From Oscillospiraceae bacterium (lineage in GTDB: Bacteria > Bacillota > Clostridia > Oscillospirales > Oscillospiraceae), in the NCBI GenBank assembly GCA_017412765.1, contig JAFPWN010000055.1, positions 1 through 51,463 on the forward strand: DNA of 51,463 nt, written 5' to 3'. A program made the translations under genes and the position numbers. A model generated the notes under the pieces. It worked only from the letters and a program-made list of their open reading frames with translations. It was not told the DNA's origin and ran no database searches. This document shows positions 27,561 through 36,400 of this stretch, piece by piece. The first letter of the stretch is position 1, and each line of letters starts with the position of its first letter.

Positions 27561-27881
27561 TTATTCGCTCATCGGAGCAAGTATTTTAATAATTCTGTCA
27601 AGTCCTGAAGCGTCGAGCACGCGCATCGGCTGTGCCTGCACGTTAGATACGGCAAGCCTGCCTCCGGTTGAATTTATGAGCTTGTACGCCTTGAGAATAA
27701 TTGCTATACCACTCGAATCCATAAAGCTGACCTTTGACATATCGAGAATACAGTCGCGTGGAAGCTCTGCTTCAAGCTTGTCCATGACCTCGCGCATGAT
27801 ATGAGCCGCTGTATGGTGGTCTATTTCGCCGCTTAAAAAAATCGTCAGCCTCGTGCCGTCGTCACTTCGGCTTGTTTTCAT
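27561..27881 (-). CDS. spoIIAA: Anti-sigma-F factor antagonist SpoIIAA
   Basis: A 106-residue STAS-domain protein. The phosphorylation site is in SFMDSSGIAIIL; one of S56/S57 is the serine modified by SpoIIAB and dephosphorylated by SpoIIE. It switches partners with SpoIIAB to free SigF in the forespore. AAGGAG lies 8 bp before the ATG. It heads the spoIIA operon and begins right after the valS terminator. Confidence 0.96.
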   Translation of the reverse strand: MKTSRSDDGTRLTIFLSGEIDHHTAAHIMREVMDKLEAELPRDCILDMSKVSFMDSSGIAIILKAYKLINSTGGRLAVSNVQAQPMRVLDASGLDRIIKILAPMSE

Positions 27882-27898
27882 AAAATCAGCTCCTTAGT

Positions 27899-27936
27899 GT
27901 AAAAAAATACCCCTGCAACATCGTTACAGGGATATT
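27899..27936 (-). terminator. Terminator after valS, immediately before spoIIAA
   Basis: Minus strand stem CCCTGTAAC/GTTGCAGGG with a GAT loop, one G-T pair, then TATTTTTTT. It insulates spoIIA from valS but lies inside the likely spoIIA leader. Confidence 0.85.
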
Positions 27937-27943
27937 GTATATT

Positions 27944-27967
27944 ATTCTGTTTGCAATATAGGTCGAA
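27944..27967 (-). promoter_or_regulatory. Candidate spoIIA promoter with Spo0A box
   Basis: Minus strand TTCGACC (27961-27967) differs by one base from the 7-nt Spo0A box TTCGACA and is followed 13 bp later by GAAT, the core of sigma-H -10 elements. In Bacillus spoIIA is driven by sigma-H plus Spo0A. Transcripts from here would cross the valS terminator hairpin before reaching spoIIAA. Confidence 0.4.
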
Positions 27968-27985
27968 GTAAGTCGCAGACTATAT

Positions 27986-30601
27986 TTATTTAAGTCCGGC
28001 AAGAGTCTCCTCAAGGTTTTTGATGAGTGCGCGGAGCTTATCCGCTCTGTCGCGCTCAGCCTGAACGACCGCCTCGGGCGCGCGGGAAACGAAGCTCTCG
28101 TTTGCGAGCTTGCGCTCCTGGTTTTCGAGGAAGCCGCGATTTTTCTTAAGCTCCTGCTCGATCCTTGCGCGCTCCTTGTCAAGATCGACAAGCTCCGCCA
28201 TCGGAAGCGCCATCTTAGCGAAAGCGGAGTTTATAACAACGTAGCCGTCGCCGCCGATCTCAGCGTCAGCGCCGAAAATATCGACCTCGCTTGCCGAAGC
28301 AAGGCGCTCAAAGTACATCTCGGTGCCCTTGAAAGCCTCCGGATATGCGGTGGAAACGATCACCTTCGCCTTCTTGGAGGGCGGAACGTTCATCTCAGCA
28401 CGGCGGGAACGGATCGCGCTGATGGACTCCATGACCATCTCAAAATCGCGCTCCTCGGTCGGGAAGCTGAGCTTGTCGCTGAACTCGGGGAACTTTGCGA
28501 TAATGAGCGCCTCTTCATTGTGCGGAAGCGCGTCGTAGATCTCCTCGGTGATAAAAGGCATGAACGGGTGCAGCAGCTTGAGTATCTCGGTGAGAACGTA
28601 GAGCAGAACGTGCTGAACGTCCTCGTCGCCCGCCTGAAGGCGCGGCTTGGACAGCTCGATATACCAGTCGCAGAAGGTATCCCAAATGAAATCGTAGATC
28701 TTTTGCGCGGCAACGCCGAGCTCATAGCTGTCGAGATTGTCGGTAACCTCTTTTGCGAGTGTGTTGAGCTTTGAAAGTACCCACTTGTCGGGAAGCTCGA
28801 GCTTTTCCGGGAGCTTGTTCTCGGTAACGGTGAGGTTCATCATAACGAAGCGGCTCGCGTTCCAGATCTTGTTGCAGAAGTTGCGCATAGCCTCGCACTT
28901 TTCCTCATAGAAGCGCATATCGTTTCCGGGGCTGTTTCCGGTTATCAGGTTGAAGCGCAGCGCGTCTGCGCCGTACTTATTGGCGATCTCCAGCGGGTCG
29001 ATGCCGTTGCCGAGGGACTTGGACATCTTTCTGCCGAGGCTGTCGCGGACGATGCCGTGGATAAACACCTTGTCAAACGGCTGCTTTTTCATATGCTCCA
29101 TGCCGGAGAATATCATTCTGGAGACCCAGAAGAAGATTATATCGTAGCCGGTGACGAGCACGCTTGTCGGATAGAAATAGTCGAGATCCTCGGTCTTGTC
29201 GGGCCAGCCGAGAGTGCTGAAAGGCCACAGCGCGGAGGAGAACCATGTATCGAGAACGTCCTCCTCGCGGGTAAGATGAGTGCTGCCGCATTTGGCGCAC
29301 TTGGTCGGGTCTTCCCTGCTGACGTTGATATGGCCGCAGTCATCGCAGTACCACGCGGGGATCTGATGACCCCACCAGAGCTGACGGGAGATGCACCAAT
29401 CGTGGACGTTGTTCATCCAGTTGAGATAGGTCTTGGAGAAGCGCTCGGGAATATACTTGACGGTGCCGTCCTCAACAACGCGGATAGCGTCCTTTGCAAG
29501 CGGCTTCATCTTTACAAACCACTGAGCGGAGATAAGCGGCTCAACGTCATTATGGCAGCGATAGCAGGTTCCGACGTTGTGGCTGTAATCCTCAACCTTG
29601 ACGAGATAGCCCTCGCGCTCGAGATCCTCGACGATCTTTTTGCGGCACTCATAGCGGTCAAGTCCTTCGTAGGCGCCGCCGTTTTCGTTGATGGTACCGT
29701 TGTCTGCGATAACGCGGATGACCTCGAGGTTGTGTCTCAGACCGACCTCAAAGTCGTTGGGGTCGTGCGCCGGAGTCATCTTGACTGCACCGGTGCCGAA
29801 GCCTATCTCGCAATACTCGTCGCCTACGATGGGTATCTCGCGGCCGACAAGCGGAAGTATGCAGGTCTTGCCGATGAGAGGCTTGTGCTTCTCATCCTCG
29901 GGATTGACGGCGACGCCGGTATCGCCCAACATAGTCTCGGGGCGCGTCGTCGCAACGACGATCTCGCCGGAGCCGTCGGATAGTGGGTAGCGGATGTGCC
30001 ACAGATGACCGGGCTTGTCCACATACTCGACCTCGGCATCGGAGAGCGCCGTGAGGCAGTGCGGGCACCAGTTTATAATGCGGCTGCCCTTGTAGATAAG
30101 TCCCTTCTCGTAGAGAGAAACGAACGCCTCGCGTACAGCCTTGGCGCAAACGTCGTCCATAGTGAAGCGGCTGCGCTCCCAGTCGCAGGATACGCCCATC
30201 TTCTTCTGCTGCTCAACGATGCGGCTGCCGTACATCTCTTTCCATGCCCAGACGCGCTCAAGGAATTTTTCTCTGCCGAGGTCATAGCGGGTAAGACCCT
30301 CCTTGACTCTCAGCTCCTCTTCAACCTTGATCTGAGTTGCTATTCCAGCGTGGTCTACGCCGGGAAGCCACATCGCGTTATAGCCCTGCATACGCTTGTA
30401 TCTTGTGAGAATGTCCTGAAGCGTGCAGTCAAGCGCGTGACCCATGTGGAGCTGTCCCGTTACGTTGGGTGGTGGCATTACGATGGAAAAGGGCTTTTTG
30501 GACTCATCGCGCTCAGCGTGGAAATAGCCTTTCTCCATCCACATATCGTAGATTTTCGACTCGACCTCTTTCGGGTCGTAGATTTTCGGAAGCTCTTTCA
30601 T
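27986..30601 (-). CDS. valS: Valyl-tRNA synthetase
   Basis: An 871-residue class Ia synthetase that charges tRNA-Val. The HIGH motif is [16 protein letters not shown] near residue 45; the editing (CP1) domain includes [19 protein letters not shown]; a zinc-finger-like [18 protein letters not shown] lies within; KMSKSLGNG is the second catalytic motif. The C-terminal coiled coil ([16 protein letters not shown]) is complete. Length is normal. The leader is only about 30 nt, so there is no room for the T-box riboswitch often found ahead of valS in Firmicutes. GAGGGAGA lies upstream of the ATG. Confidence 0.97.
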   Translation of the reverse strand: MKELPKIYDPKEVESKIYDMWMEKGYFHAERDESKKPFSIVMPPPNVTGQLHMGHALDCTLQDILTRYKRMQGYNAMWLPGVDHAGIATQIKVEEELRVKEGLTRYDLGREKFLERVWAWKEMYGSRIVEQQKKMGVSCDWERSRFTMDDVCAKAVREAFVSLYEKGLIYKGSRIINWCPHCLTALSDAEVEYVDKPGHLWHIRYPLSDGSGEIVVATTRPETMLGDTGVAVNPEDEKHKPLIGKTCILPLVGREIPIVGDEYCEIGFGTGAVKMTPAHDPNDFEVGLRHNLEVIRVIADNGTINENGGAYEGLDRYECRKKIVEDLEREGYLVKVEDYSHNVGTCYRCHNDVEPLISAQWFVKMKPLAKDAIRVVEDGTVKYIPERFSKTYLNWMNNVHDWCISRQLWWGHQIPAWYCDDCGHINVSREDPTKCAKCGSTHLTREEDVLDTWFSSALWPFSTLGWPDKTEDLDYFYPTSVLVTGYDIIFFWVSRMIFSGMEHMKKQPFDKVFIHGIVRDSLGRKMSKSLGNGIDPLEIANKYGADALRFNLITGNSPGNDMRFYEEKCEAMRNFCNKIWNASRFVMMNLTVTENKLPEKLELPDKWVLSKLNTLAKEVTDNLDSYELGVAAQKIYDFIWDTFCDWYIELSKPRLQAGDEDVQHVLLYVLTEILKLLHPFMPFITEEIYDALPHNEEALIIAKFPEFSDKLSFPTEERDFEMVMESISAIRSRRAEMNVPPSKKAKVIVSTAYPEAFKGTEMYFERLASASEVDIFGADAEIGGDGYVVINSAFAKMALPMAELVDLDKERARIEQELKKNRGFLENQERKLANESFVSRAPEAVVQAERDRADKLRALIKNLEETLAGLK

Positions 30602-30637
30602 TCTTTCTGTCTCCCTCAGAATAAAATTAACTTATAA

Positions 30638-30666
30638 ATTATAGTCAATCGGCGCGAAAATGTCAA
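30638..30666 (-). promoter_or_regulatory. Consensus sigma-A promoter of valS
   Basis: Minus strand exact TTGACA, 17 bp, exact TATAAT. Confidence 0.92.
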
Positions 30667-30669
30667 GTA

Positions 30670-30820
30670 TTATGCGATAATTGAGCCGCTTACCATGTAA
30701 TCTACAATCATTTGGCAAAGCTCCGCCCTTGTCAGCGCTTCGTTCTTTGCGTTCGCAGTTTTAGCTGAAAGGGAACACAATACAAATGCATGCAAAAGTC
30801 TTAATATTCCATTTTTTCAT
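30670..30820 (-). pseudogene. Broken mini-gene: signal peptide joined out of frame to an SLH tail
   Basis: On the minus strand an ATG at 30818-30820, with AAAGGAAG upstream, starts a signal-peptide-like stretch (MKKWNIKTFACICIVFPFS) that hits a stop after 19 residues. One base out of frame the sequence continues as NEALTRAELCQMIVDYMVSG to a stop at 30670, which is the conserved second half of an SLH repeat. Signal and SLH end are thus about 10 residues apart, meaning the body of a surface protein was deleted and the joint is frameshifted. The leader shares a 17-nt box with the transglutaminase gene upstream. Confidence 0.7.
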
Positions 30821-30892
30821 GGTACTTCTTCCTTTGATCCTCATGATTTATACTTCATATCTCAACGCGAAAATAGTGCATGCATAATATTG

Positions 30893-32623
30893 TCAAGCAG
30901 AAAGTAAAACGCTGATCGAATCAGAAATCGGACAAAAAGCATTGCTGTTTGTGCCTATCGAGAAAAATCTCAGCTCATAAACATCGCTCTCTATCTCGAA
31001 GTCAGCTGCTTCATTGAGCATAATGACGTCAACAAATCTCCCGTCATTGTCATATACGCCAACCCATACGGGGATCCAGTTTGCAGGTTCGACGCTGAAG
31101 TGGAAATTATATATTCCGTTATCGGAATTCATTACAATTTTGCAATCATTTGCCAAATCAATATTCATCAGAGAAACAATGTATACGTCGCTTTTAAGGT
31201 ATCCGTAATACCCCTCAACCCAAACGTAAAGCTGTACAGTCTGACCGTATTCAAGATTCGAAAGCGTAATAGTCTGAGAGGTAAATAGGTTTGCTCTATT
31301 TCCGTCTACTACCCACAAATAATAATAACTGCTCACGCCGTCCGGCAAAGAGATGATATTTTTACTCAACACCCCGTTCTCTTCACTAATAGCAACACTT
31401 CCGGAGATTATTTTTTCACTTTTTTCGATGCCCTCGATTTTAACTTCAATATCTCCTCTGCAAGAATCTGCAAACACATAGAAATATGTACCTTTATCTG
31501 TGAAATCATATTGTTTACCATTTAAGTAAACCTTCATATCTTCGCTTTTATTGCACCCCGGTCCGTATTTGATTATAATCTGTATCGAGTCGCCGTATGT
31601 TACCGAAAATCCTTTTTTGTCAGCGGTATAGTCTTTGCCTTTGGTTCTGCTGTGTACTCCATAAATATACCAGTCATCCGAAACCGACTGATAAACAACT
31701 CGATCATACGCCGGGTCTTTTGCCGGATTCCATCCATCGTTTTGCGGTGTAGCCGGATAACCGAACGTAAAAGCTTCAAGCTCATGATCGGTGCTGATAG
31801 ACTCGCTCGATAAATTAAAAAAATCGTAGGTTCTTCCGTCATCCCAAGTCACGTCAATATGATACCAGCCTTCGTCTTCTTTAACGAGGTTCCAGCCATG
31901 ATTTTCCGCTCCCCCGTTACTGTTTTTAGACGTTCCTGATACATAAATGTTTTCCACTCCGCACTGTACCATCAAAAGCTGAAACGCTCTTCCGTACCCG
32001 GCGCATACGGTCTTTCCATCGACTATTCCGGAATATGCAACCTGATCGCGGCGCGCACCCAGCTCAACATCCGAAGCTTCAACATAATCAATATGATCAA
32101 CTAAGGCGTCATGTATTCTGAATGCTTTTTCTTTTGCGCTCAGGGTATATACGTTGTCCTTTGTAATGCCGGCATCGTTGAGGATTGCCTCTGCTGCCTC
32201 TTTCATGCGCAGCGAATAATCTCCTTGATAACCGAGGTTGTAGCTCAATTCGATATTTGAACAGGTGCAATCATTTGTATTATCTGAATCATTAATATAA
32301 TAATAAGCACCTGTATAGACATAATCTCCGATATATTCTTTCTGCACGGCGTTGAAAACCGCCCGTGCCTCTGAAAGAGTAAAGCTGTATTCGGCGTTTT
32401 CCAAATCGACGGTTTTTTCACCATTCATCGCCGCATCAACTATTTTGTCAAAGAGCCAAAGATTTTTTCCTTCCAGCTCGCTTCTGTAATAAAGTTCAGA
32501 ATTATCAAGGCCTGGAAAACCGTCAAGCACAAACAAACCGTCTGCAAGCGCAGTTGCAGATAGCAGAATAACTGACACAGCAAAAGCAAAGAGCAAAATT
32601 ATAGTCCTTTTTAGTTTTTTCAT
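30893..32623 (-). CDS. Secreted transglutaminase-like (papain-fold) surface protein
   Basis: A 576-residue protein with a signal peptide (1-27). An N-terminal helical region (about 45-165) precedes a transglutaminase-like core with the complete triad C207 (GKTVCAGYGRAF), H242 (ENHGWNLV) and D257 (WYHIDVTWDDG). About 300 C-terminal residues are beta-rich repeats, ending in a module (VWVGVYDNDGRFVDV ... RFFSIGTNSNAFCPI) of the type common at the ends of clostridial surface proteins. Such secreted domains may cut or crosslink proteins; bacterial ones are often peptidases. No SLH or LPXTG anchor is seen, so it is secreted or held by partners. AAGGGG precedes the ATG. It belongs to the surface island and may be transcribed from a leader duplicated at 30847-30863. 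Confidence 0.85.
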   Translation of the reverse strand: MKKLKRTIILLFAFAVSVILLSATALADGLFVLDGFPGLDNSELYYRSELEGKNLWLFDKIVDAAMNGEKTVDLENAEYSFTLSEARAVFNAVQKEYIGDYVYTGAYYYINDSDNTNDCTCSNIELSYNLGYQGDYSLRMKEAAEAILNDAGITKDNVYTLSAKEKAFRIHDALVDHIDYVEASDVELGARRDQVAYSGIVDGKTVCAGYGRAFQLLMVQCGVENIYVSGTSKNSNGGAENHGWNLVKEDEGWYHIDVTWDDGRTYDFFNLSSESISTDHELEAFTFGYPATPQNDGWNPAKDPAYDRVVYQSVSDDWYIYGVHSRTKGKDYTADKKGFSVTYGDSIQIIIKYGPGCNKSEDMKVYLNGKQYDFTDKGTYFYVFADSCRGDIEVKIEGIEKSEKIISGSVAISEENGVLSKNIISLPDGVSSYYYLWVVDGNRANLFTSQTITLSNLEYGQTVQLYVWVEGYYGYLKSDVYIVSLMNIDLANDCKIVMNSDNGIYNFHFSVEPANWIPVWVGVYDNDGRFVDVIMLNEAADFEIESDVYELRFFSIGTNSNAFCPISDSISVLLSA

Positions 32624-32651
32624 AACATCAGCCCCTTATGAATTTTTACTG

Positions 32652-32668
32652 TTTATACTTCATATCTC
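32652..32668 (-). repeat. 17-nt leader box shared with 30847-30863
   Basis: Minus strand GAGATATGAAGTATAAA occurs 29 bp upstream of the transglutaminase start and again, exact, 27 bp upstream of the broken SLH mini-gene (30847-30863). Both are preceded on the minus strand by TATTTTCGCG. The two leaders are therefore duplicates. Confidence 0.7.
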
Positions 32669-32709
32669 CGCGCGAGCGTTCGCGCGAAAATATCAAATAT
32701 AAAGCTTTT

Positions 32710-32739
32710 GCACAGAGGCGTCAAAAGACGCCTCTGTGC
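32710..32739. terminator. Strong hairpin ending the giant surface operon
   Basis: A perfect 13-bp stem (GCACAGAGGCGTC with its complement) and an AAAA loop, without a long T-run on either side. It lies between the headless fragment and the transglutaminase gene, so a terminator or transcript-end stabiliser is likely. Confidence 0.6.
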
Positions 32740-32815
32740 TATTCCCTTTCGGATGCTTTATGTTATTTTGAACGGTACTGTTTATTGTCTGTAAGCAGAA
32801 CTGTCGATAAAGGTG

Positions 32816-33394
32816 TTATTCAGCGGACACTGCGAGTTTAGATTTAACAGATGTCGACACTTCTCGGAGCGGCTTAAAAAATGCGTCAAGATACATGATT
32901 CTGATCTGTTCTGCATCTTTTGGAAGCTCAAAGCTCTCGTGCTTGTTGCTAATGTCGATCATTCTGACACCCAGCATCTTACCGTTTTCGCTGTATGATG
33001 CAATAAAGACGTAACGCAGTTCTTCGCTGATCACATCTTTAAGAAGTGTTACCGCATCCTCATACGTGTCTCCGGTTTTCTCTTCAATGTGCGACAAATC
33101 GTGAGCACAAACACGGCTGATTATCAGTTTTCCGTCAATCGTCCAACCGATGTCCCAATCACTCCAATCATGCTCAAGCGCCGAGATGTTGTCGACAGTC
33201 TTCGTTTGAGTGCTGAACGCTTTGTTCTCAAAGACTGCGGTGTAGGTAGTTTCACCCTCGACTTCACATTCAGCCTGCTTCGTTACCGCAGAGGTCGCGG
33301 TTGCTGTTTCAGTTTCGACGTGAGACTTGTCATTTCCGCAAACGCGTGTCGCGGTTACATTCGCATTATCCTCGGACCAGACGTAGGCAGGCAA
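32816..33394 (-). pseudogene. Headless C-terminal fragment of a repeat-type surface protein
   Basis: About 193 codons are open, but there is no ATG: a stop lies just upstream of the first usable TTG at 33394 and no ribosome site is seen. It begins mid-module (YVWSEDNANVTATRVCGNDK), in the Cys/His-containing repeat common in clostridial adhesins, with SEVTKQAEC/GETTYTAVFENKAF-like elements and a second truncated repeat. The end (FIASYSENGKMLGVRMIDI ... DAFFKPL) is a terminal beta module resembling that of the transglutaminase protein. It starts 31 bp after the giant gene's stop in the same direction. It is best read as the leftover 3' end of an older surface gene replaced or recombined by the giant gene. 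Confidence 0.7.
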
Positions 33395-33424
33395 AATATT
33401 CTAAAAATGTTTAGCGGAAATTTA

Positions 33425-36400
33425 TTACTTCACGAAATATCTGTAGAGCATAGTTACGATCTGAGCTCGGAGGCAATCTGTATCGCCCTCGAACTTGTTA
33501 TCGCCGGTTCCGTTGCATATACCGTTCTCCTTCACCCACGCTGCTGCTTCGGCATAGTAAGCATCTGCAGGTACGTCGGCGAAGCTCTCAGCTGTCTTTG
33601 CCTTGCCGTTCATTGCGCGCGCAAGGAAGGTCGCCATCTGTGCGCGGTTGACAGTGTCGTTAACGCCGAACTTTCCGCCGCCCATACCGTTAGTCACGCC
33701 GTTCTCGGTTGCCCAAAGGACTGCCTTGTAGTAGAAGGCGTCAGCGTCGGTTACGTCGGTAAACTCAGACTTGGTTGCCGTAGGCTCCGGACAGCCAAGT
33801 GCTCTCCAGAGGAAGGTCACCGCCTGCGCTCTCGTGCAGGTTGCGCCGGGTGCGAAGTGATTCTCGTCTACGCCGTTGGTTATACCCTTCTCAACCGCCC
33901 AATCGACAGCCTTCTCATAATAGCTACCCGCCGGAACATCAACGAACTCCGGAGCTTTTTCAAACTCAGCTTCAACGGTTACCTTGCCCTCCGGCATCGT
34001 AAACTTCGCTGTCATAAGCGCGCGGCTTACTGTGACGTCATTCCCGTTCTCATCCTTAACGCTGATGCTCTTAAGTACATATCCTGCGTCAGGGGTGATT
34101 ATGACGGTTACTGTTGCTCCGGTCTTGGCAGTGTCGTTATCGACAGATACTATACCGTTTGCAGAATCCTTAACTTCAACTGTCTTTACAGATGATCCGC
34201 CGCTGTAATTAACGACGAAGTATGGCTCTGCGGTAATTTCTTTTGCAGCCGAAAGTACATTGAACAGCTCCTCGGTAAGAGTCTTGAACTTGCCGTCAAG
34301 CTTTTCTCCGTCAGCAGTAATTACCCAGCCGTTGAATGTGTATCCGCTTCTGGAATCCTTCTCAAGTGCAGAGCCTATATCAGTCATCTTATAGGGCACT
34401 GTCTTTTCGGTCTTATCGAAGAAAGTATAGCCTACGCTAACGGTCTTGCCCTCAATAAGCTCGACATCGCTGAAACGGTTCTGCTCCCAGCTTGCAACTG
34501 ATCCGTCTACCGTAACGTCAACAAACTCAACATCCTTCTCACCGTGGATAAGCTTTGCTATCGTCGGAATAAAGCTTTCGGGAAGCTGAACGCTGACCTT
34601 GATCTTACCGCTGAACTCCTTGATCTCCGGCTGATCATCTATTGTATTGCCGTCAACCTTTACGATTATCGACGGGGTGATGTCTACTACCATCTTATTG
34701 TTAGTATTATCGAAGGTCTTCGGCGCAATATCTATCGTAAGCTCAACATCAACCTTTGTATTATCGCTCGTCTTGTAATTCTCGGCGATGTCATTGAGCT
34801 CCTTAGCCGCTGCCGCAACAACGTTTTCCGCCTTTGTCTCTTCGCCGAATGTTACGCCGGAAAGCGAACTGTCCACAGGCTGAGTCGTATTGCTTCCGCC
34901 GCCGAGATCAACGTTTTCGTTCTTCGCTACTATTTCGCTCTTATCAATACTGTAGGTCTTAACTACTGTGCTGCTGTTCTTGAGCTTAATTGTGACGGTA
35001 TCTCCAGCTACAGTCTTGTCAAACGAGCTGTCAACGGTAACGTCAACGTTTATAGCATTTTCAGCAGCTTTCACGCCGTAAATCTTAATAACGTCGCCCT
35101 CAAGCTGTCCGGCGACCTTATCGTCTGCTCCGGCAGTGGCAATAATGGCGCTGATGAACTCTTTTACCGCCTTGACGGAAACCGTCTTCTCGGCAGCGTT
35201 ATAGTTGGCTGTTTCGGCTACCTTGATTGTAAGCGTAGTTACGCCCTCATCAACGCTCTTAACGGTAAGAACTTTGCCATTGAGCGACGCGGAGGCGATT
35301 CCGCTCTCAAATTCATAGCTGACAACAGCGCTCTTATCCGCGTCGTTTGCGATCGTCACTACAATGTCAGCGCTGTTTGCGCCCGGATAAAGAAGTACAC
35401 TTTCCTTGTCGATTGCAAGATCACGGTCAGCCTTCGTGATTTTCGCTTTTACACCCGCGGGCTGAGCCGAAAGAACGTAGTTAGCCTTATCTGTTCCATC
35501 AAGGGCAAAGCCTGTGAATGCAACTTCTTTCTCCTCGCCTGCGTTTGCATCGGCGAAGCTTGCAGTTCCTACATTGACGGTCACATCGTCCTCGCCGATC
35601 TTGCCGTCAACAGTGTGAGTTCCCGTGATTACAGCAGCTACAGTGCCGTCGTAGACCTTATCTGCCGCGGTAACTCCGGTAATGGTAACAGCCTTCGGAG
35701 TAATGTCTGCCGTAACGCTTGCAGGCTGAGCCTTGAGGCTGTAGTAATCAGAATCTGCGCCGGTGAGTGAGAATCCCTTGAAGGTAACGGTCTTGCCGTT
35801 TGCAGCGTTCTTATCCGCAAACGCCGCAGTACCCATAACTACGGAAACGTTGTCAGAGCCGACCTTGCCGTCTACAGCAGCGGTTCCGGTAATTGTGGCG
35901 GTAGTATTGCCGTCATAGACCTTATTTGCGGCAGCAAGACCTGTAATTGTAACGTCCTTCTTGTTGACGGTAAGGGTTACGGAAGCCTCGCCGATCGTAT
36001 TATTGGACTCGAACTTAGCGGTGATGGTTGCGCTTCCCTGTCCTTTGATAGTGACCACGCCGTCTGCTACCGTAGCAACAGCGGTGTTATTGCTTGTCCA
36101 GTTCCAAGTGCGATTGCTGTCTCCCTTATGCTCTGCGTCTGCCGTAAGAGTGAAGCTTGCATCGCCGTAGGTCTTAGTGATGGAGGCCTCTCCGTCGATC
36201 GTGACGTTGGCGTCAGTCTTGTCAACGACAGTAACGGTGATCGCGCCGTCGCCGGTGTATGCGTTGTACTCGTTGGCTCCGTCATTATTGACATTCTTTG
36301 CGGTGATGTTTACGGTAATAACAACGTTGCCGGTATTCGCAGTGGATGTGAGTGTCGAGCCTTCGAGAGTCGCGGCGGTGCCGGATTTTATCTCAAAGCT

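Noticed and set aside
29057-29983. 308-codon plus-strand frame inside valS
   Set aside because: Antisense to intact catalytic and editing motifs of valS; no ribosome site.
30602-30666. T-box riboswitch before valS
   Set aside because: The consensus promoter leaves only about 30 nt of leader and no T-box sequence is present. The same holds for proS (48684-48715).
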